Positions 1-12,464 of a stretch of DNA of 64,000 nt are shown here, one piece after another. The stretch is taken from the NCBI GenBank assembly GCA_947561715.1, contig OX387202.1:992001-1056000 (forward strand). Reading direction: 5' to 3'. Numbering within the stretch: position 1 is the first letter of the stretch; every line of letters starts with the position of its first letter. The notes under the pieces are model-generated. The model saw nothing but the letters and a program-made list of their open reading frames with translations, was not told the DNA's origin and made no database searches. The translations under genes and the position numbers were made by a program. The DNA comes from Ascidia mentula. Its lineage: Eukaryota; Chordata; Ascidiacea; Phlebobranchia; Ascidiidae.

Positions 1-1334
1 ATTTAAAGAGTTATAAAGTAGTATTTTGATTTCAATTTAATAAAAAAAATAACAGTTGGTTGCCTTGTTCACACTGACCGTTAACATTCGCACAGATTTC
101 TATGTTTCAGGGACTTATATGTGGATCGCAAAATACATAACGCGCCAACATTCCCACCGCTGATTGATGAACATAAACAAAAACAAAATGGATGATAAAC
201 AAAAAAATATCTATAGTGTCAAACCATAGAATACAATACTTTCAGAATTCTATGCACAAATGCCAAAAAGCCTCTGTTTATAAAATCAGAGCAAAAAAAT
301 GAAAAAAGAGCAAAAAATAAATTCTATTTGGGCCTTTTACATTTGGACACATCATCCACACACTGGAAAGATATAAAATGAAAGAGAATTTTACTGGAGT
401 TAATAACATAAGTCACAAAAACCAGTACTTGTATTGTGTAATGTTTTGTGTGTAGCATTGCACAAGTGTTGCACAATCCATCTCGTTCGCAACTTTGCAC
501 ACAAGCATTGGCAAGCCCGTTACCATAGGCATAGGATATTTCTCAACTTACGACTCAAGTGTAAACATAATCCCACAATGTGACCCGAATGATTTATCCA
601 ACGAATGTTCTCGAGTAAAGTGATTCACTTAATATCCTGTTTAACACATAAAATGTTCTCCTAAGCTTATGTCACACCACACCACAGTGACCACACCTTT
701 GTTCTTGTATAATATTGTTTCTGTCATAATGTCACGTGGCAATATTGTCCAATCACCTCTCATTATATTGAGAGCTTTAAAAACGCCCAATGTGCACCTG
801 TAAACTCATAACTCAACTAATATTCTACTATCATTCCATGAATTCTACTATTCGACATTATGACTGCAATTCTCTCTAAACCTGGTAGAATCGACGTTCG
901 TATTGCCAATTTCTCCATGTACCGTTTCGATGAAGCATGTAACAGATTTCAATATAATCATTACTCGGATATTTATCCAAGGTCTGATTTCTTTGCAAAA
1001 CGAGGTAGAAGAAATCATCCAAGAGACTCATCGCGAGGCACTGTTACATATCTCTGAGACAATTAGAGTTATTTACAAGTTCGTAAAAGCGACAAAAATC
1101 CAGAACGCATAAAAAGTAATTGGTGGTAAAAATTCCTGTGCCTAATGACAGGTAAACATTCTGCGAGAGAATTATTTCTTGCATTCAATAAATACTCTCT
1201 TTTGACTGGAGTGCACACGTTGAGCTTTAGCTATCGTAGCCACCTAACAATTTCTTTTGTATGTATATTTAGGCCACTTGTCACACTTTGCTTCAGAGTC
1301 AACAGATTCTTTATCCAATACTGTCGTGTCAAAA

Positions 1335-1576
1335 TTCGCTCGTTGCAGGGACGTTGACAAAACGGATTCTTGGGAAATTGATAAAACACAGCCAAAGTAG
1401 CCGTGTTGCCAAATCTCATGGCAGCAAGGGGAATGTGATCGTGAAAAGTGAGTGTTCGCTCGTTGCAGGGACGTTGACAAAACGGATTCTTGGGAAATTG
1501 ATAAAACACAGCCAAAGTAGCCGTGTTGCCAAATCTCATGGCAGCAAGGGGAATGTGATCGTGAAAAGTGAGTGTT
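1335..1576. repeat. Perfect 120-bp tandem duplication (two copies)
   Basis: The 120-bp unit at 1335-1454 is repeated without any mismatch at 1455-1574. Each unit contains an acceptor-like TTGCAG followed by about 95 nt and a donor-like GTGAGTG, so each looks like a small exon with its splice signals. The length is a multiple of three, and one plus-strand frame stays open across both copies. The absence of any difference implies a very recent duplication, or an assembly or cloning artefact. Confidence 0.85.
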
Positions 1577-2133
1577 TATCTGTGCACATGTATATCATAT
1601 ATACAGCAACTCATAATTGAAAGCAACAGTGTTTCATTAATGGTATAGAATAAAGGTTCTATGCCGCATGTAGCCTGGCGCTATACGTGTTCAAGCGCGC
1701 GTGGTTAATATTTGACAAATTTAAGAAGGTTTTGCTTTGCTTCAGACTAAAGCTTGATTTTATTCAATACCAAGGTCCTGTCAAAACAAAACCGAGATCT
1801 GGAGACCAAAAGCAAAAGCAATGATGAAACAAAGAGAAAACAGAGTATAATCACTGCGATTACGCGACAAAGGAGACTTGGACGAAGTAGCGCAAGTTGA
1901 AAGACGTAACGTAAACAAGACATATTTGTTGAAAATGTAATCCTTTGCAAACTATAGTTAGCAAGGCAATACACAAAGGTATTTTTAAACCAGCAAAATA
2001 TCTTACCTAAACGAAACATATCGTTCACCACGTGCTTATATAGACGAAATTCACGGTCTTCAAACAATCCAGCAAAAAAAAACACAATATGCTCTTATAG
2101 TACCTAACAACATGTTTGATTAAATAATAGAGT

Positions 2134-2218
2134 CATAAAGCAATCTGTGGACAGCTCAGATTTTTTTTAATGTGGAAATTAAAAAAATCTATCTGAGCTG
2201 TCCACAGATTTCTTTATG
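2134..2218. repeat. Short inverted-repeat (hairpin) element
   Basis: The arms at 2134-2160 and 2191-2218 are near-perfect reverse complements centred on the shared core CTGTGGACAGCTCAGAT. The inner A/T-rich stretches pair further around a small loop. The whole 85 bp would fold into one hairpin. It resembles a small foldback MITE; I do not see a convincing target-site duplication. Confidence 0.7.
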
Positions 2219-2836
2219 AAATAAATATACAATTATATCGATACAGTGAGCGATCGACAGCCTGCCAGGGGCCTTTGGTTTTTAAACTGATCCAGTTGTT
2301 TATTCATTAATCACATTAGAGTTACAACGGTTACAATATTGCCAAATCTTCGTAAAAACGCGATAAAATAGCCACGCAAAAACCGGGGGAATTCCTATCG
2401 AACGTTCATAGGATGGTTACTGCGATAACTTAAAAACCTGTTATTCACTCCAGCGACTGCTCCTCCCCTCTTATTACAACTCTGGAAAACTGTTGCAACA
2501 TAAAACATAAATAACACAAAAAAAAATAATTAGGCCCTGTGTTTAGTACAAGCGTAGTTTTACTAGCATCTTAACTTGTAAAATATCCTCAGCATTATTG
2601 TGAAACTATAGAATACTCTTATGGTAGTGCAACGGCTCCTCTACTGTGGTGAAACGACATTTTGATTTTTATGAAAAGAGCGTTTTCCAAAAATCTTTTG
2701 CATCGCTGGATTCTGGTCACGGTTTACTGCGTACAAGGCAAAGCACGTGTGATGTAGTTATGTTTTGTTTTTGTAGGAATTTGTTTGGCCACTTTGTTAA
2801 GTAGAGAAAGAATTACTTTTGCAACTAAAAGATAAA

Positions 2837-5800
2837 ATGGCTTCGTTCGGAAAAAAAGTTCGCTTGATGCAAAAAAGTTTGAATCGTAAATTTGTGGGAA
2901 TTTCTCCAGACAAATGTGAAGAGAACGTTATCATCACGTTTGACAACAGTATTACTGTTTACGATGTAAGTATTTTGCTGTGATATTACCCTGGTTGTTC
3001 TATTTTAGCACATTTGGCTGTGCAACGACCTTATAAAGTAAATCCTGTTTCCCAACTGTTAAGTGCTAGTCCATGATATAGCGTAAATTGTTTCCTCTGG
3101 ACTGCCTGTGTTGCAGTCTGGTGTTTGGTTATTCTATTCGAAACTATGAGACACATGCAATGCTAACTCTTTTGATTTGAAGAGACGACTTTATTACTTT
3201 TGGGGTGACCCGAGGCATATTTGCCTTTAAACAGACAATAAACTCAAAAGTGAGGTTCACTTTGGAACTCTACGCCTAACCTAAAGTGCTACCTATTGTA
3301 CCAAACGTTGCAGCCATTTAAATGGTACCTGTATAGTGTTGTGTTTAAACGTTATGGTTCCCTTGGTTTGTGCATAAAATATTGGTGGTATCTATTAACC
3401 AGTCTGCAGCAGAATATGGCAGTTCTCGACGAGATCTCGGGCGTGCAAGACTAAATATTTTCGCGTGCGCGCTGGCACTACCGACAACCCCTAAGCCCGC
3501 GTGCAACGAAAACGATAAAATGTCTTTATTTTAATTGTTTTACGTATAGACATCTGCGCGCCAAAAAATTTTCGCGTGCAGTCAAAAAAATTTGGCGTGC
3601 AAACAAAAAAAGTTTAAGAAAAAGTTGTGCGTGCAGCTGCCATACTCTGCAGACTGGTCTATTAAGGAGATAGCGTGAAGAAATGACTTTCAGTTGCAGG
3701 GGTGTTTTGTGTGCATTTTAATTGCTTTCATTATTACTATTACGTTATGTTTACTAGTGATTCTTATGGTAACTTACATAAGTGAAATGGACTTTTCACA
3801 ATAAAATCTGCTGATGTATATCAGAGGCTTATTGCTTCATTATATACATAGATATATACACGAACTAAAGTAATTTGCTGTTGCAGATAAATAAGCAATG
3901 CCTAACCGGGGACTAGATCTCTCTACAGCTATTAAGTAAGTGATTTCTATTAATGTTTATGTTTTGCATGCAATGACTTGCAGACTTCCAACAAGCGTGT
4001 GGTGAAGTCATGGTCTGTGGGGAAAGGTCAGAGCATCACGTCACCAACAATTTACAACAAGGATGATGATGAATATGTGTTTGTTGTCAACAAGAACATC
4101 ATCCATACAAATTCAGGCAGCAACTTCGATAAAACTGAAAAGTTTACAGTGAGTAGTTTAAAAAACAAACAAGTTTACAAACTGAAAACTTTTGTAATGT
4201 AAAATGCAACATGAGCAAAATTTCATGTAGGTGTTGAACATGCAGAATGAAAAGTTGGTTGTTTGTTCAGTGAAAAATTGATTGACCACTAACTGTGTAG
4301 TGAAGAAATCTGTTCAAAGCTTTTGGTTGTTTGCAGTTATGCAATGTGAAATGTGACAAAACACAAACGCCTTCTTATGTCAGGATTTTGACATGTTGCA
4401 CTCCTGTGTATGTAAACCCTTCATCTGTGCTTATCCTTCAACCAAATAATTACACAGAAACCACTTAGTCACACCACGACTTCTACAAATTATTTCACAT
4501 AAAATTGTCCGTATTTAAAGGTTAGCTGCGACATTCATTCCATTCTTCCTGACTGCGATGACGAATCTTTCGTCATTTTTACGAACGGGCAAACAACCAA
4601 TCTGACGAAAGTTTTTGCTGATCCCAAGTTTTCGCCAAACCCAAGCAAATTTGTGTTGAATGACGAAAAAATCATCAAATGCCAACTTGTTGAACTCGCA
4701 CAGAAATATCTTGTACTCTTGTGTGGTTCGGATACGGTAATTATAAAAAAAATTTTATAAAAGTATTAACCTTCCTTGCAATTGTAGTTGGCAGCTATTA
4801 CATTGTTAGAAGGTTTACTCTTTTAAATGTTTTGTTTTATCAATTTACAAATAGGTAAATTATGAATTTTGTTAAACTTGAAAATTAAATCTGGTAGTAA
4901 TGTTTTTTCTATTTATTTTGTAGAATTACTTCTTGGCAATAATAAACATATCGAACAATGGATCGGCTGAGGGATTCAGGATTCCAGTTGAGTTTAAGAA
5001 TCATCGACTTTGCAGTGCTTGTTTTCATGTTCAGAATAATTCAGCCACCACACTTGCAACATTATGTAAGTGACATTTTACATGTCTTCTATGTATTGTT
5101 GTGTAGTGAGATGCAAAATGCCATACTGATATTACAGTTTTTCTAACATTATATAACTCATTTATTCATGAGAGATATTTTAAAAACATGTTTTCAGGGA
5201 ATAACAATGTTCTTTGTACTTCGATTATTACATCACAATGCTTGCAGTTAAAATCACTGGAGTTTACAAAAGTTGCAAATATTGTTGTGCCAGAGGTAAT
5301 TTATAATTTGTACGAGTAGAACTCCTAATATATCTGAAAATAGGAATCTTCCAACAGTCTTGTGGGCAACAAGGCTTGGTATCTGATTTTTTTAACAAAT
5401 TATACAAGAGAAAACTTTGGTTTTCTAACTTAGTGATACTGATGATGTCGAATTGTAGGGGAAATAATAATATCAGATAAACATTACGACAAATGACTTT
5501 GATGAATACAAAGAAGCGTTTTAATCTATATTAATTTTACTAACTTTCTTTATGTAGAACATTTCGTTTTCTTCGATGTCTTTTGTATCAGACGATCTTG
5601 TTGCTGTCGTTTGTGAGAAAGATGAAAGTTTGTTGGATTTTTATTATTTTTATGTAAAATAAAATCCAATAATTTCAGTGCATTATTTACTGATAAACAA
5701 AATTTACGCTTTCACAGATACGATCGTTTCAGTTCACGATTTAAAATTTGGGTTGTGCCATGGAAGGATTTCTGGAGTTTCTGAAAGCACGCAGGTGTGG

Positions 5801-8800
5801 TGTGGGTGAAATCAGATTGGTTGTGAATTTCAAGTTCCTTAATTGTCTTGTTGTCTAAAAATCACCATTTTACAAGTCTTGTTTACAAATACACATTTTA
5901 AAGTTTTCACTCAAAATATGACTTTTTGTCTTTGTGACTTCAAAGTAAATAAAAAAAAAATTGTTTTAAATAGTGAACACAACAAGTTTTGTTTGCAGTG
6001 AAGAATTAAATCTTGACATTCATTTGATAAAATTTTTGTATATTTGAGAGAAATGTTTGTCATCTATAATTTGGTTTGTTATAAAAGTGTGACAACTTTT
6101 AATTGCATTTTTTTGCATTACTGAGTTAAATGTAAATTCACAAATTTTAATTTCAGATTGAAAGTTTGAACAACCACCTTGTGTTGATCGAAGACAAGGA
6201 AATATCAAGTGTTTCATTCACAACAAACTCTGTTAATCTTTTAACTGCATTCAAAAAGGAATCCAACATTTCAACAAGTCGACCAAGTCAAGCTTTGTGG
6301 ACAACGCAAAATGCAGAGGTATCGCATCGTCGAATGAACAATATTGCTGTAAAATGTTTGTGATGGTTGAGCCCTTACATAAAAGTCCTCATTATAAAAA
6401 ATGTTGGGATATTGTAGATTAGAAGATAAATAATTATTATGGAACAGGTTGTGAACATATCTGGATGTAAAGTGTTTTTGGAAGCGATTTAAGCCATCTT
6501 GAAGTTGACACAAGATTTGTCATAAAATTAATTTGAATTCTTTAGGTTGAAGAAAAAAACTCTACTATGGAAAAACATGTCAACGTTCTTTTGAATGTAA
6601 GTGGTCTGAAAGTTTTTTAATTTTAGCAGAAATCAGGTGCTGCAAAACGTTAACAATATTGTGTTTTTTAAAAGGAAAAGCTAAGCTGTTTTGAAGTAAG
6701 ACTTGTTAGTAAACTATACAAGAATTGGCTCTAAGTTAGGCATTGTCCCTTTTGCTGCAACAGCAAATTACCACAATTGGTATAAGTTGTTAGCAACATG
6801 CCTCTAATTACGTCTTCATTTGAAAATAAATCTGCTGACATAAATTGAAGACTTATTGCTTCAAAAACATCTGCATTGAAGCAGCGATGCAATAGTTGTT
6901 GTAGCACACTCAAAAGTAACTTTAACATTTACATGTGGCTTACAGTTGAGTAAATGTGGTATTCAAAAGTTATATGTACAGTTTGCAATATGTAATAAGA
7001 TAAAGGAAAAGTAGTTGATTATTTTAAGCATCATTTTAATGCCAAGCTTTGTTACTTAGAGCACGAACAAAGAAGAAATAAAGAAATCGTGGAAATTGTT
7101 GTGGAAAAAACAAAATACATCTCAACAAAAAGTATTCGCTCTGTCCTCTGTTATGTCACAATTATTATCAAGAATAACTGACGACATATTGTGGTGTCCT
7201 GTTTTGGTCGATGAAGTTGTTTCGACCGGCTACATAAGCTCCAGGTAATCAATTGCTTTCTTGTAATTTTTAAGTTAATTTCAACTTCCAAATGAACTCA
7301 TTTCACATTATTTAAAATCTTGTGCCTTAGCTAAAGGTAAAATATTTTTTTGTGGTTTGTTTCAGTGTTTGTCCACAGCTGGTTAGTAAAGTTTTGAAAC
7401 ACAAAGATTTTTGTCTTTTATCCGTTTGCTTGAAACACGTACGGAACATTCCCGAACGAGACATTGTTTCTTGTCTCAATTTCATCCTCAAGTAAGAAGT
7501 TTTTACTTTTTTATACACTATTGTATTTAAATTTGCTATTTTTTCATTTACACAGTTTAAATGTTGATTGTGATTCAGACGTGTTGTGTTTATTTAATCC
7601 CAGTATAACTTGTTTCCGACTCAATACAATTTTTTTTCATGTTCAGATGTGAGGAAAATGAAATGGAAATTAATGAACAGAAGCAAGATGAAGATTTTCT
7701 GTATCTTTTTATATCTGCATAGTTTTTATTAAAAGCCATTTTCACATTGTGTTGTCATGCCTACACATAGGCCCACTGTTGGTAAAATACTCAATTAGTA
7801 CAGAATGGAAATCAAGGCATATTCTTCCACTTTTTCATTCATTAATGACACAATTATTTTTCCATGGTCGATGTGACATTGCAGTTGCAACTGGATTAAT
7901 TAGCTGATCTTATGTAGTTTATATGACAGTGACATTTCCTTAATTTCCATTTAAGTTTATCCATTCTCACTCTTCCATTCACTGAAGCTCAAATGAAAGA
8001 AGAATTGCAGCATTTGTCTTTCAAGAAAGTTTTGGTAAAAAAACTGAACTTTTGTGACTTTTTGAGTGTTCACATCCCATAATATTCATTTGAAATGAGC
8101 ATTTATGTTATATACCTGTGTAGGAATGTGGATGTGTGAGTTAGTTAAACTTCATGGTTAACAAAACATTCCTCCCACTTACAACAATGTTTTCATTTAT
8201 TTCTTGGCAAAACCAAACAATATTTGCGTGAAGATGTTACAGAAAAAAACAAATTATTAAACTTGCAATATCAGTCTATATGTGATAAATTCTTTCTCTG
8301 ATTGGCACTCTTTTGCAAAAGACTGACTTTTGTATTGTAAAACAAATAATTCTTGTAAATTTATGCACAGGTTTTGTTGGGAAATTTAAATGCAAGATTG
8401 AAATTCTTCTCTTTCGAACATGACAGAGTAGTTGGGTTTGACCAGGTGAGATACAAAACATGTTGGTGTACTTACAGCGAACCTATTGATAAAAAAAAAT
8501 TATTGCAACTATATGTAAAATTTATTGCAACTATAACTATACAGTAGAACTGGGTTGATCTGGATTTGGTTTATCCAAAAATTGTGCTGATGTGAATGGA
8601 GTCTGTAGTAAAAATAATTCTTAATCATCCCAAAATCCGTATCAGAGTGAATTTTGTGCAAAAAGAGCTGTTTTTGAATGCATATGAATTGGGTTTGGGC
8701 CATTAGCACTATCGTATACCAAGCAGTTGTGTAGCGGTAGTGCGCTCCGCGGTAGTTCGTCTCTGTTGTTTTGGTACAAAGTGGAAAGTAGTGTGCCCGC

Positions 8801-9435
8801 TGGTATAATAGCTAGCACAGTGCCGCTGTCAACAGCTGCACTGATGAGTCCTCATAGGTCGAAACAGTGCATGTACACCCTGTCTGCATATCTCAGATTG
8901 AAGTTTCCAGGTTATCACATTGAGTACAACAACTTAATATTTAGTACTTAATATGTGAGATGTAGACAATGCCACTGTACTTTGTTGAGAAACAAAATTG
9001 TTATGTGTGAATATGTGTTGATTACAGATCATGTGCTGGGTGTGTTTGCTCCTCGACGCTCACTTCACACAATTCGTTATTTCACCCGATGCTTGGGAAG
9101 TGTTGGTTGCCATGCAGGAAACTGTTGGTTGTCAGGTAAATTATTTTCGGATTATTTTAATTAGTGTCTTGCAAGAAATAAACTGGAGAAAGGTCACAAT
9201 ATGTTGGTGTAAATATCTTGCTTAATATTAAATAAAGTAATTCATTAATCTGTTTTTTTCAAAACAGTCACCCCCAATCATTATGTTGTTTTCTTAATCC
9301 CACATCTAACAACAGGTTGAGGTATTTGATGAAGTTCACCAAATCAATATATTGTTGACGAAGATCAAAGAGTCGTTAAAAAGATCCCAAAAACCAAAAC
9401 ATTTTATGTATAGAGTTGATGTCATGACAATATGA
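2837..9435 (+). CDS. NOL11: Nucleolar protein 11 (NOL11), 16 exons
   Basis: NOL11 is a nucleolar component of the t-UTP part of the small-subunit (U3) processome, needed for rDNA transcription and early 18S pre-rRNA processing. Exons: 2837-2965, 3984-4148, 4521-4736, 4924-5065, 5198-5295, 5558-5627, 5718-5794, 6157-6318, 6546-6596, 7060-7244, 7366-7491, 7647-7700, 7956-8034, 8371-8445, 9028-9135 and 9316-9435. All introns are GT-AG and phases match, giving 618 aa (human about 719). The assignment rests on KSWSVGKGQSITSP in exon 2 and IMCWVCLLLDAHFT near the C-terminus, both close to vertebrate NOL11. The N-terminal half should be a beta-propeller. The ATG follows AAAA and opens a 43-codon first exon. 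An AATAAA lies at 9438-9443, straight after the stop. Intron 1 carries a hAT-like MITE and intron 14 a SINE with a hammerhead-like motif. The donor of exon 6 (GTTTGT) is weak, so that junction is less certain. Confidence 0.93.
3391..3665. mobile_element. hAT-like MITE with 8-bp target-site duplication
   Basis: A 259-bp non-coding element (3399-3657) is bounded by imperfect inverted termini: CCAGTCTGCAGCAGAATATG on the left, and the right end CATACTCTGCAGACTGG reads as its complement. It is flanked on both sides by the same 8 bp, TCTATTAA (3391-3398 and 3658-3665). An 8-bp duplication with CAG-type ends is the signature of the hAT superfamily. The inside has repeated GCGTGC motifs and no reading frame, so it must have been mobilised in trans. 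It sits in NOL11 intron 1. Confidence 0.85.
8713..8905 (+). mobile_element. tRNA-like SINE with hammerhead-type 3' part (copy A)
   Basis: The left part has a tRNA-like head (TGTAGCGGTAGTGCGCTCCG, resembling an RNA polymerase III A box). The right part, 8834-8890, is the hammerhead-type segment shared with copies near 25.3, 57.0, 62.4 and 63.2 kb. The core CTGATGA (8841-8847), GAAA (8861-8864) and cleavage triplet GTC (8882-8884) are kept. Stem II has one U-U mismatch, and stem I is shortened to TGCA/TGCA. It lies in NOL11 intron 14 in the sense orientation. Catalysis is uncertain. Confidence 0.65.
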
Positions 9436-9981
9436 GAAATAAAGTTTTATTGAACAATTTTTGTGTAATGAAGAACAGTCATGAAGATATAAATTAGTTG
9501 GTGAAGATGAGCATGTAATGAACTAGTTCAAATGTGGAAAAGATTTTTACTACAAAACTAGCTAAATTTTCAAAAACAATACATAAAAAAACATTGTGCA
9601 AAACATCAGAAAAAATTGTATAAAAATGAAGTGTGACTCGTATAAGGTGGGCGACTGCATCCACGACACCCCATTAACACAGAGTATGTTTGTGATAAAA
9701 GTAAGTGCATGCATGTAAACATGACCAGCATAATACTGAGAAACGCAAGCAATAGCTGCCATCAAACATTAGTTTTAAAAAGGTGAACAAGTCATGATGA
9801 GAAATTGAACAGCAATGTGGAGAATGATGTGCAATGATCATTGTATATAAATGCGATATAGAAAATATGGAAGCAGTGGAGAAACAATATTAAATATTGA
9901 TAGAAGAATGAGTGTTTATACATATGGTAACAAACAAGACTTGTAGTCAAATAATAACAAATTTTGGAAAAAAACAAACAA

Positions 9982-12464
9982 TTATTTTGTTGCAAGTTTT
10001 TGGGCCAAACAATCAACAACTTTTTGAACACAGTCTTGACTCCTCACGGAATTGTTGAAGGCAATCAAACCTCCCACATTCGCCCACGGAGAATATGGTG
10101 GTGGGTTTTTATTGTTATACGTCAGTTGTTTGGAGTTGATTTCGTTCATCTTGCATACTGTACCTGAATATATTGGAATTAATACTAATTGAAATGTTTC
10201 AGATAAAAAGTGACAAATATGATCAACAGTTCATCCCAAACAACAGTGACTGCAAATTGACTAATGTACATAGTTGTCCTAATAAAATTTTAGAAGACCA
10301 AGTTTGTCATTGAACATTTCTCTTTGCAAAATTGTTAGAAATGCTGCAAAAATTTAAACACGAGACCATACAAGAATTATCAGCAACGCAAGCACGAACA
10401 TTACTTCATTGTTATCAGCATAACTACCTACTTTTGCAAGCCAAGGCTTCATTCAATTGCACAACATTTCCTCCAAGTACTTTGCATAAAGCTTGAGTGG
10501 CACATGTATCCCACTTATAACATGCATCATCAGAATAGAGGAACGCATCCACCAGCCCCAGTATTACGCACAGAGATTTGTATCCGGCCCCACCTGCCGT
10601 GCACAACTCAACACCTGGAATACTGGGGATCTGCTCACAAATATGTTTGTCGTTTACACTCGAAACAACCAAGAAGTCAGATTGGGTTGAACGTTGTTCG
10701 ATATTATTCTGAAACAAATACATAAATTCAGCATTAACAATTGTTTCACAGTTAATATTTATATGTGTCTGATGACCTGTAAAGGGTTAACTGGTCAACT
10801 GTTTTCATGTTATACGAATTCACAGATGGATTTGTTTAAATAATTTACTTTTAAACAGCATAGCTTGAATGCAGGTTGGATTCAAGTGGTTTCTCAGTTA
10901 CAGGTAAACATTAAACATGAACCTACCTCAAAAATGTCCTTAAAGTTGCAAGCATGTTTTCCGTTATGACTGATTCCCCAAAGAAACCTCTCCTTCCATT
11001 TCCTGAAACAATGATGAGTGAAATGTTACATTAAACAAAAACATAGTTGATTTGGGCTCCTTTTCGTAAATGAAGAATAAAATAGGGTAATATAGTTGTG
11101 GTGATGTAACAAATATTCACATTCACAATTAATCAAATACCTGAGTTCCATTATTCAAACTCCAATGTATTCAAATTGTAGGTGTATGAAAAAATTTTAG
11201 ATAAAGTTCTTACGAACTCTGAAGTAAATTTTTGATTTATATGAAGTTGAAAAAACGCACCTTGTTTCCTGCTTCTCATAGAAAGGTTGATAAATGACCC
11301 CAGCAACGGGAACACCGCTCTCCGTGTTGTAAGCTCCGATTAAGACGGTTACACAATGCAAACCCCTCTTATGTACGTGGTGGAAATCTGTCTGAACTTC
11401 CTCAATTCCTTTCACATACTGCGACGTTCCATCTGTTATCAATATTAACAAAACATAAAAATATATTCTCAATAACGTGATAGTTGGCAAAATAGTGATT
11501 TTACCAAATTATTGGACACTTGATATTAAAGAGCCAAAAGAAACAAACCTATTGGGTCGATCCAAAATGCAATCTGGTTAATGTCAATTTCACATGCATT
11601 TATTCCTTGCAATTCTTCCTTAGTGAGCTGGTCTGACTTCATTTCCTCATCTTCATGAGCTGCTCCAGCAAGAAGCCTGAAATTAGCAACAGTTTAACGA
11701 AGAACAGGAAGTCTGAAATTAGTAATTTGTTTACAACATAATATATACCAGTTAGATGATGAAATCAACAGGTAAATTGGACCACATGATAACATAACTT
11801 TACCTACATTTTTACTCACCTTGCTGCATTCTCGTTACCATCCACAACTTTTCCAAGTAGTCTGGATGTTTCTTCCACCGTTTTCTCAACCTTCACACAT
11901 ATTGTTTCACCAAGAGTGTTCGTAAACTCATTGTTTTCTTCTCCGTAAACTCTTTCGCCGATACCGGGGAACTACAAATAACCCAGCTATTGGAAAGTTT
12001 GTTTCTCGCACGGAGGATTTTACGCGGACAATCGCCACGTTTTTTCGTATGTTAATGCATTAGCTAATTAATATTGTGAGAATTATCGGTAAATCTTTTT
12101 CCAATCTTGCAAATATTCAACATTTAGTGGAATCTACAGTAGAAATATTCTTTTTAGTAACTTGCATCAGTCAACTTATTCAACTTATACCAATGTTCAA
12201 AAGTCTGTCCTTAATAAATCAACAACACTTGTTTCTAAGCATTACCTCTTTTTCCAGCTCTTCTTTAGCGACTTGCTGAATGAAAACATCGGCTAGTGTT
12301 TTGAAATCAAGGTCATTACTCTTTAACCTTCCCTTTTCCTGAACCAGAATTCCAAAAACAGATTTTTCTGCTCTGCATAACTGAGCTATCTTGCTTGCTT
12401 TCTGTCCGGCCCTGAGCATCCCAAGTATCAGTTTAACAGATGTGTCCGAACCGCTAGTAGCCAT
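9982..12464 (-). CDS. INPP1: Inositol polyphosphate 1-phosphatase (INPP1), 7 exons
   Basis: This Mg-dependent, Li-inhibited enzyme removes the 1-phosphate from inositol 1,4-bisphosphate and 1,3,4-trisphosphate in the cytosol. Exons in coding order: 12464-12246, 11971-11820, 11676-11549, 11432-11261, 11002-10927, 10708-10432 and 10163-9982. All junctions are GT-AG with matching phases, giving 401 aa (human 399). The metal-site motifs are complete: GEE at residues 83-85, WIDPIDGT at 162-169, and WD at 315-316 within CYKWDTCATQ. The family sequence GGAGYKSLCVILGLVDAFLY starts near residue 288. The start ATG opens the MATSGSD exon, and KTLADVFIQ matches the conserved N-terminal helix region. The gene converges on NOL11, with about 550 bp between the two stops. 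The BPNT1 relative is excluded by the better length and motif fit to INPP1. Confidence 0.95.

Larger units (their letters stand above)
1..2836. other. Intergenic region with repeats, no convincing gene
   Basis: This stretch lies upstream of NOL11. It holds a 60-bp motif (68-127) repeated near 38476-38535, a perfect 120-bp tandem duplication (1335-1574) and a hairpin element (2134-2218), each described separately. Short open frames at 860-1112 (two overlapping frames, 65 and 69 codons) and around 1746-1925 read somewhat like protein, but they have no recognisable domain and conflict in frame. I therefore do not call a gene. The NOL11 promoter presumably lies in the last few hundred bases; I see no clear TATA box there. 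Confidence 0.5.

Noticed and set aside
860..1112. Two overlapping plus-strand frames with protein-like translations near a TTTAAAAA motif
   Set aside because: They compete in different frames, have no domain, and no splice arrangement joins them convincingly.
1746..1925. Possible coding pieces on both strands with an acceptor at 1745 and a minus-strand donor
   Set aside because: Several conflicting short frames and no recognisable protein; no partner exon found.
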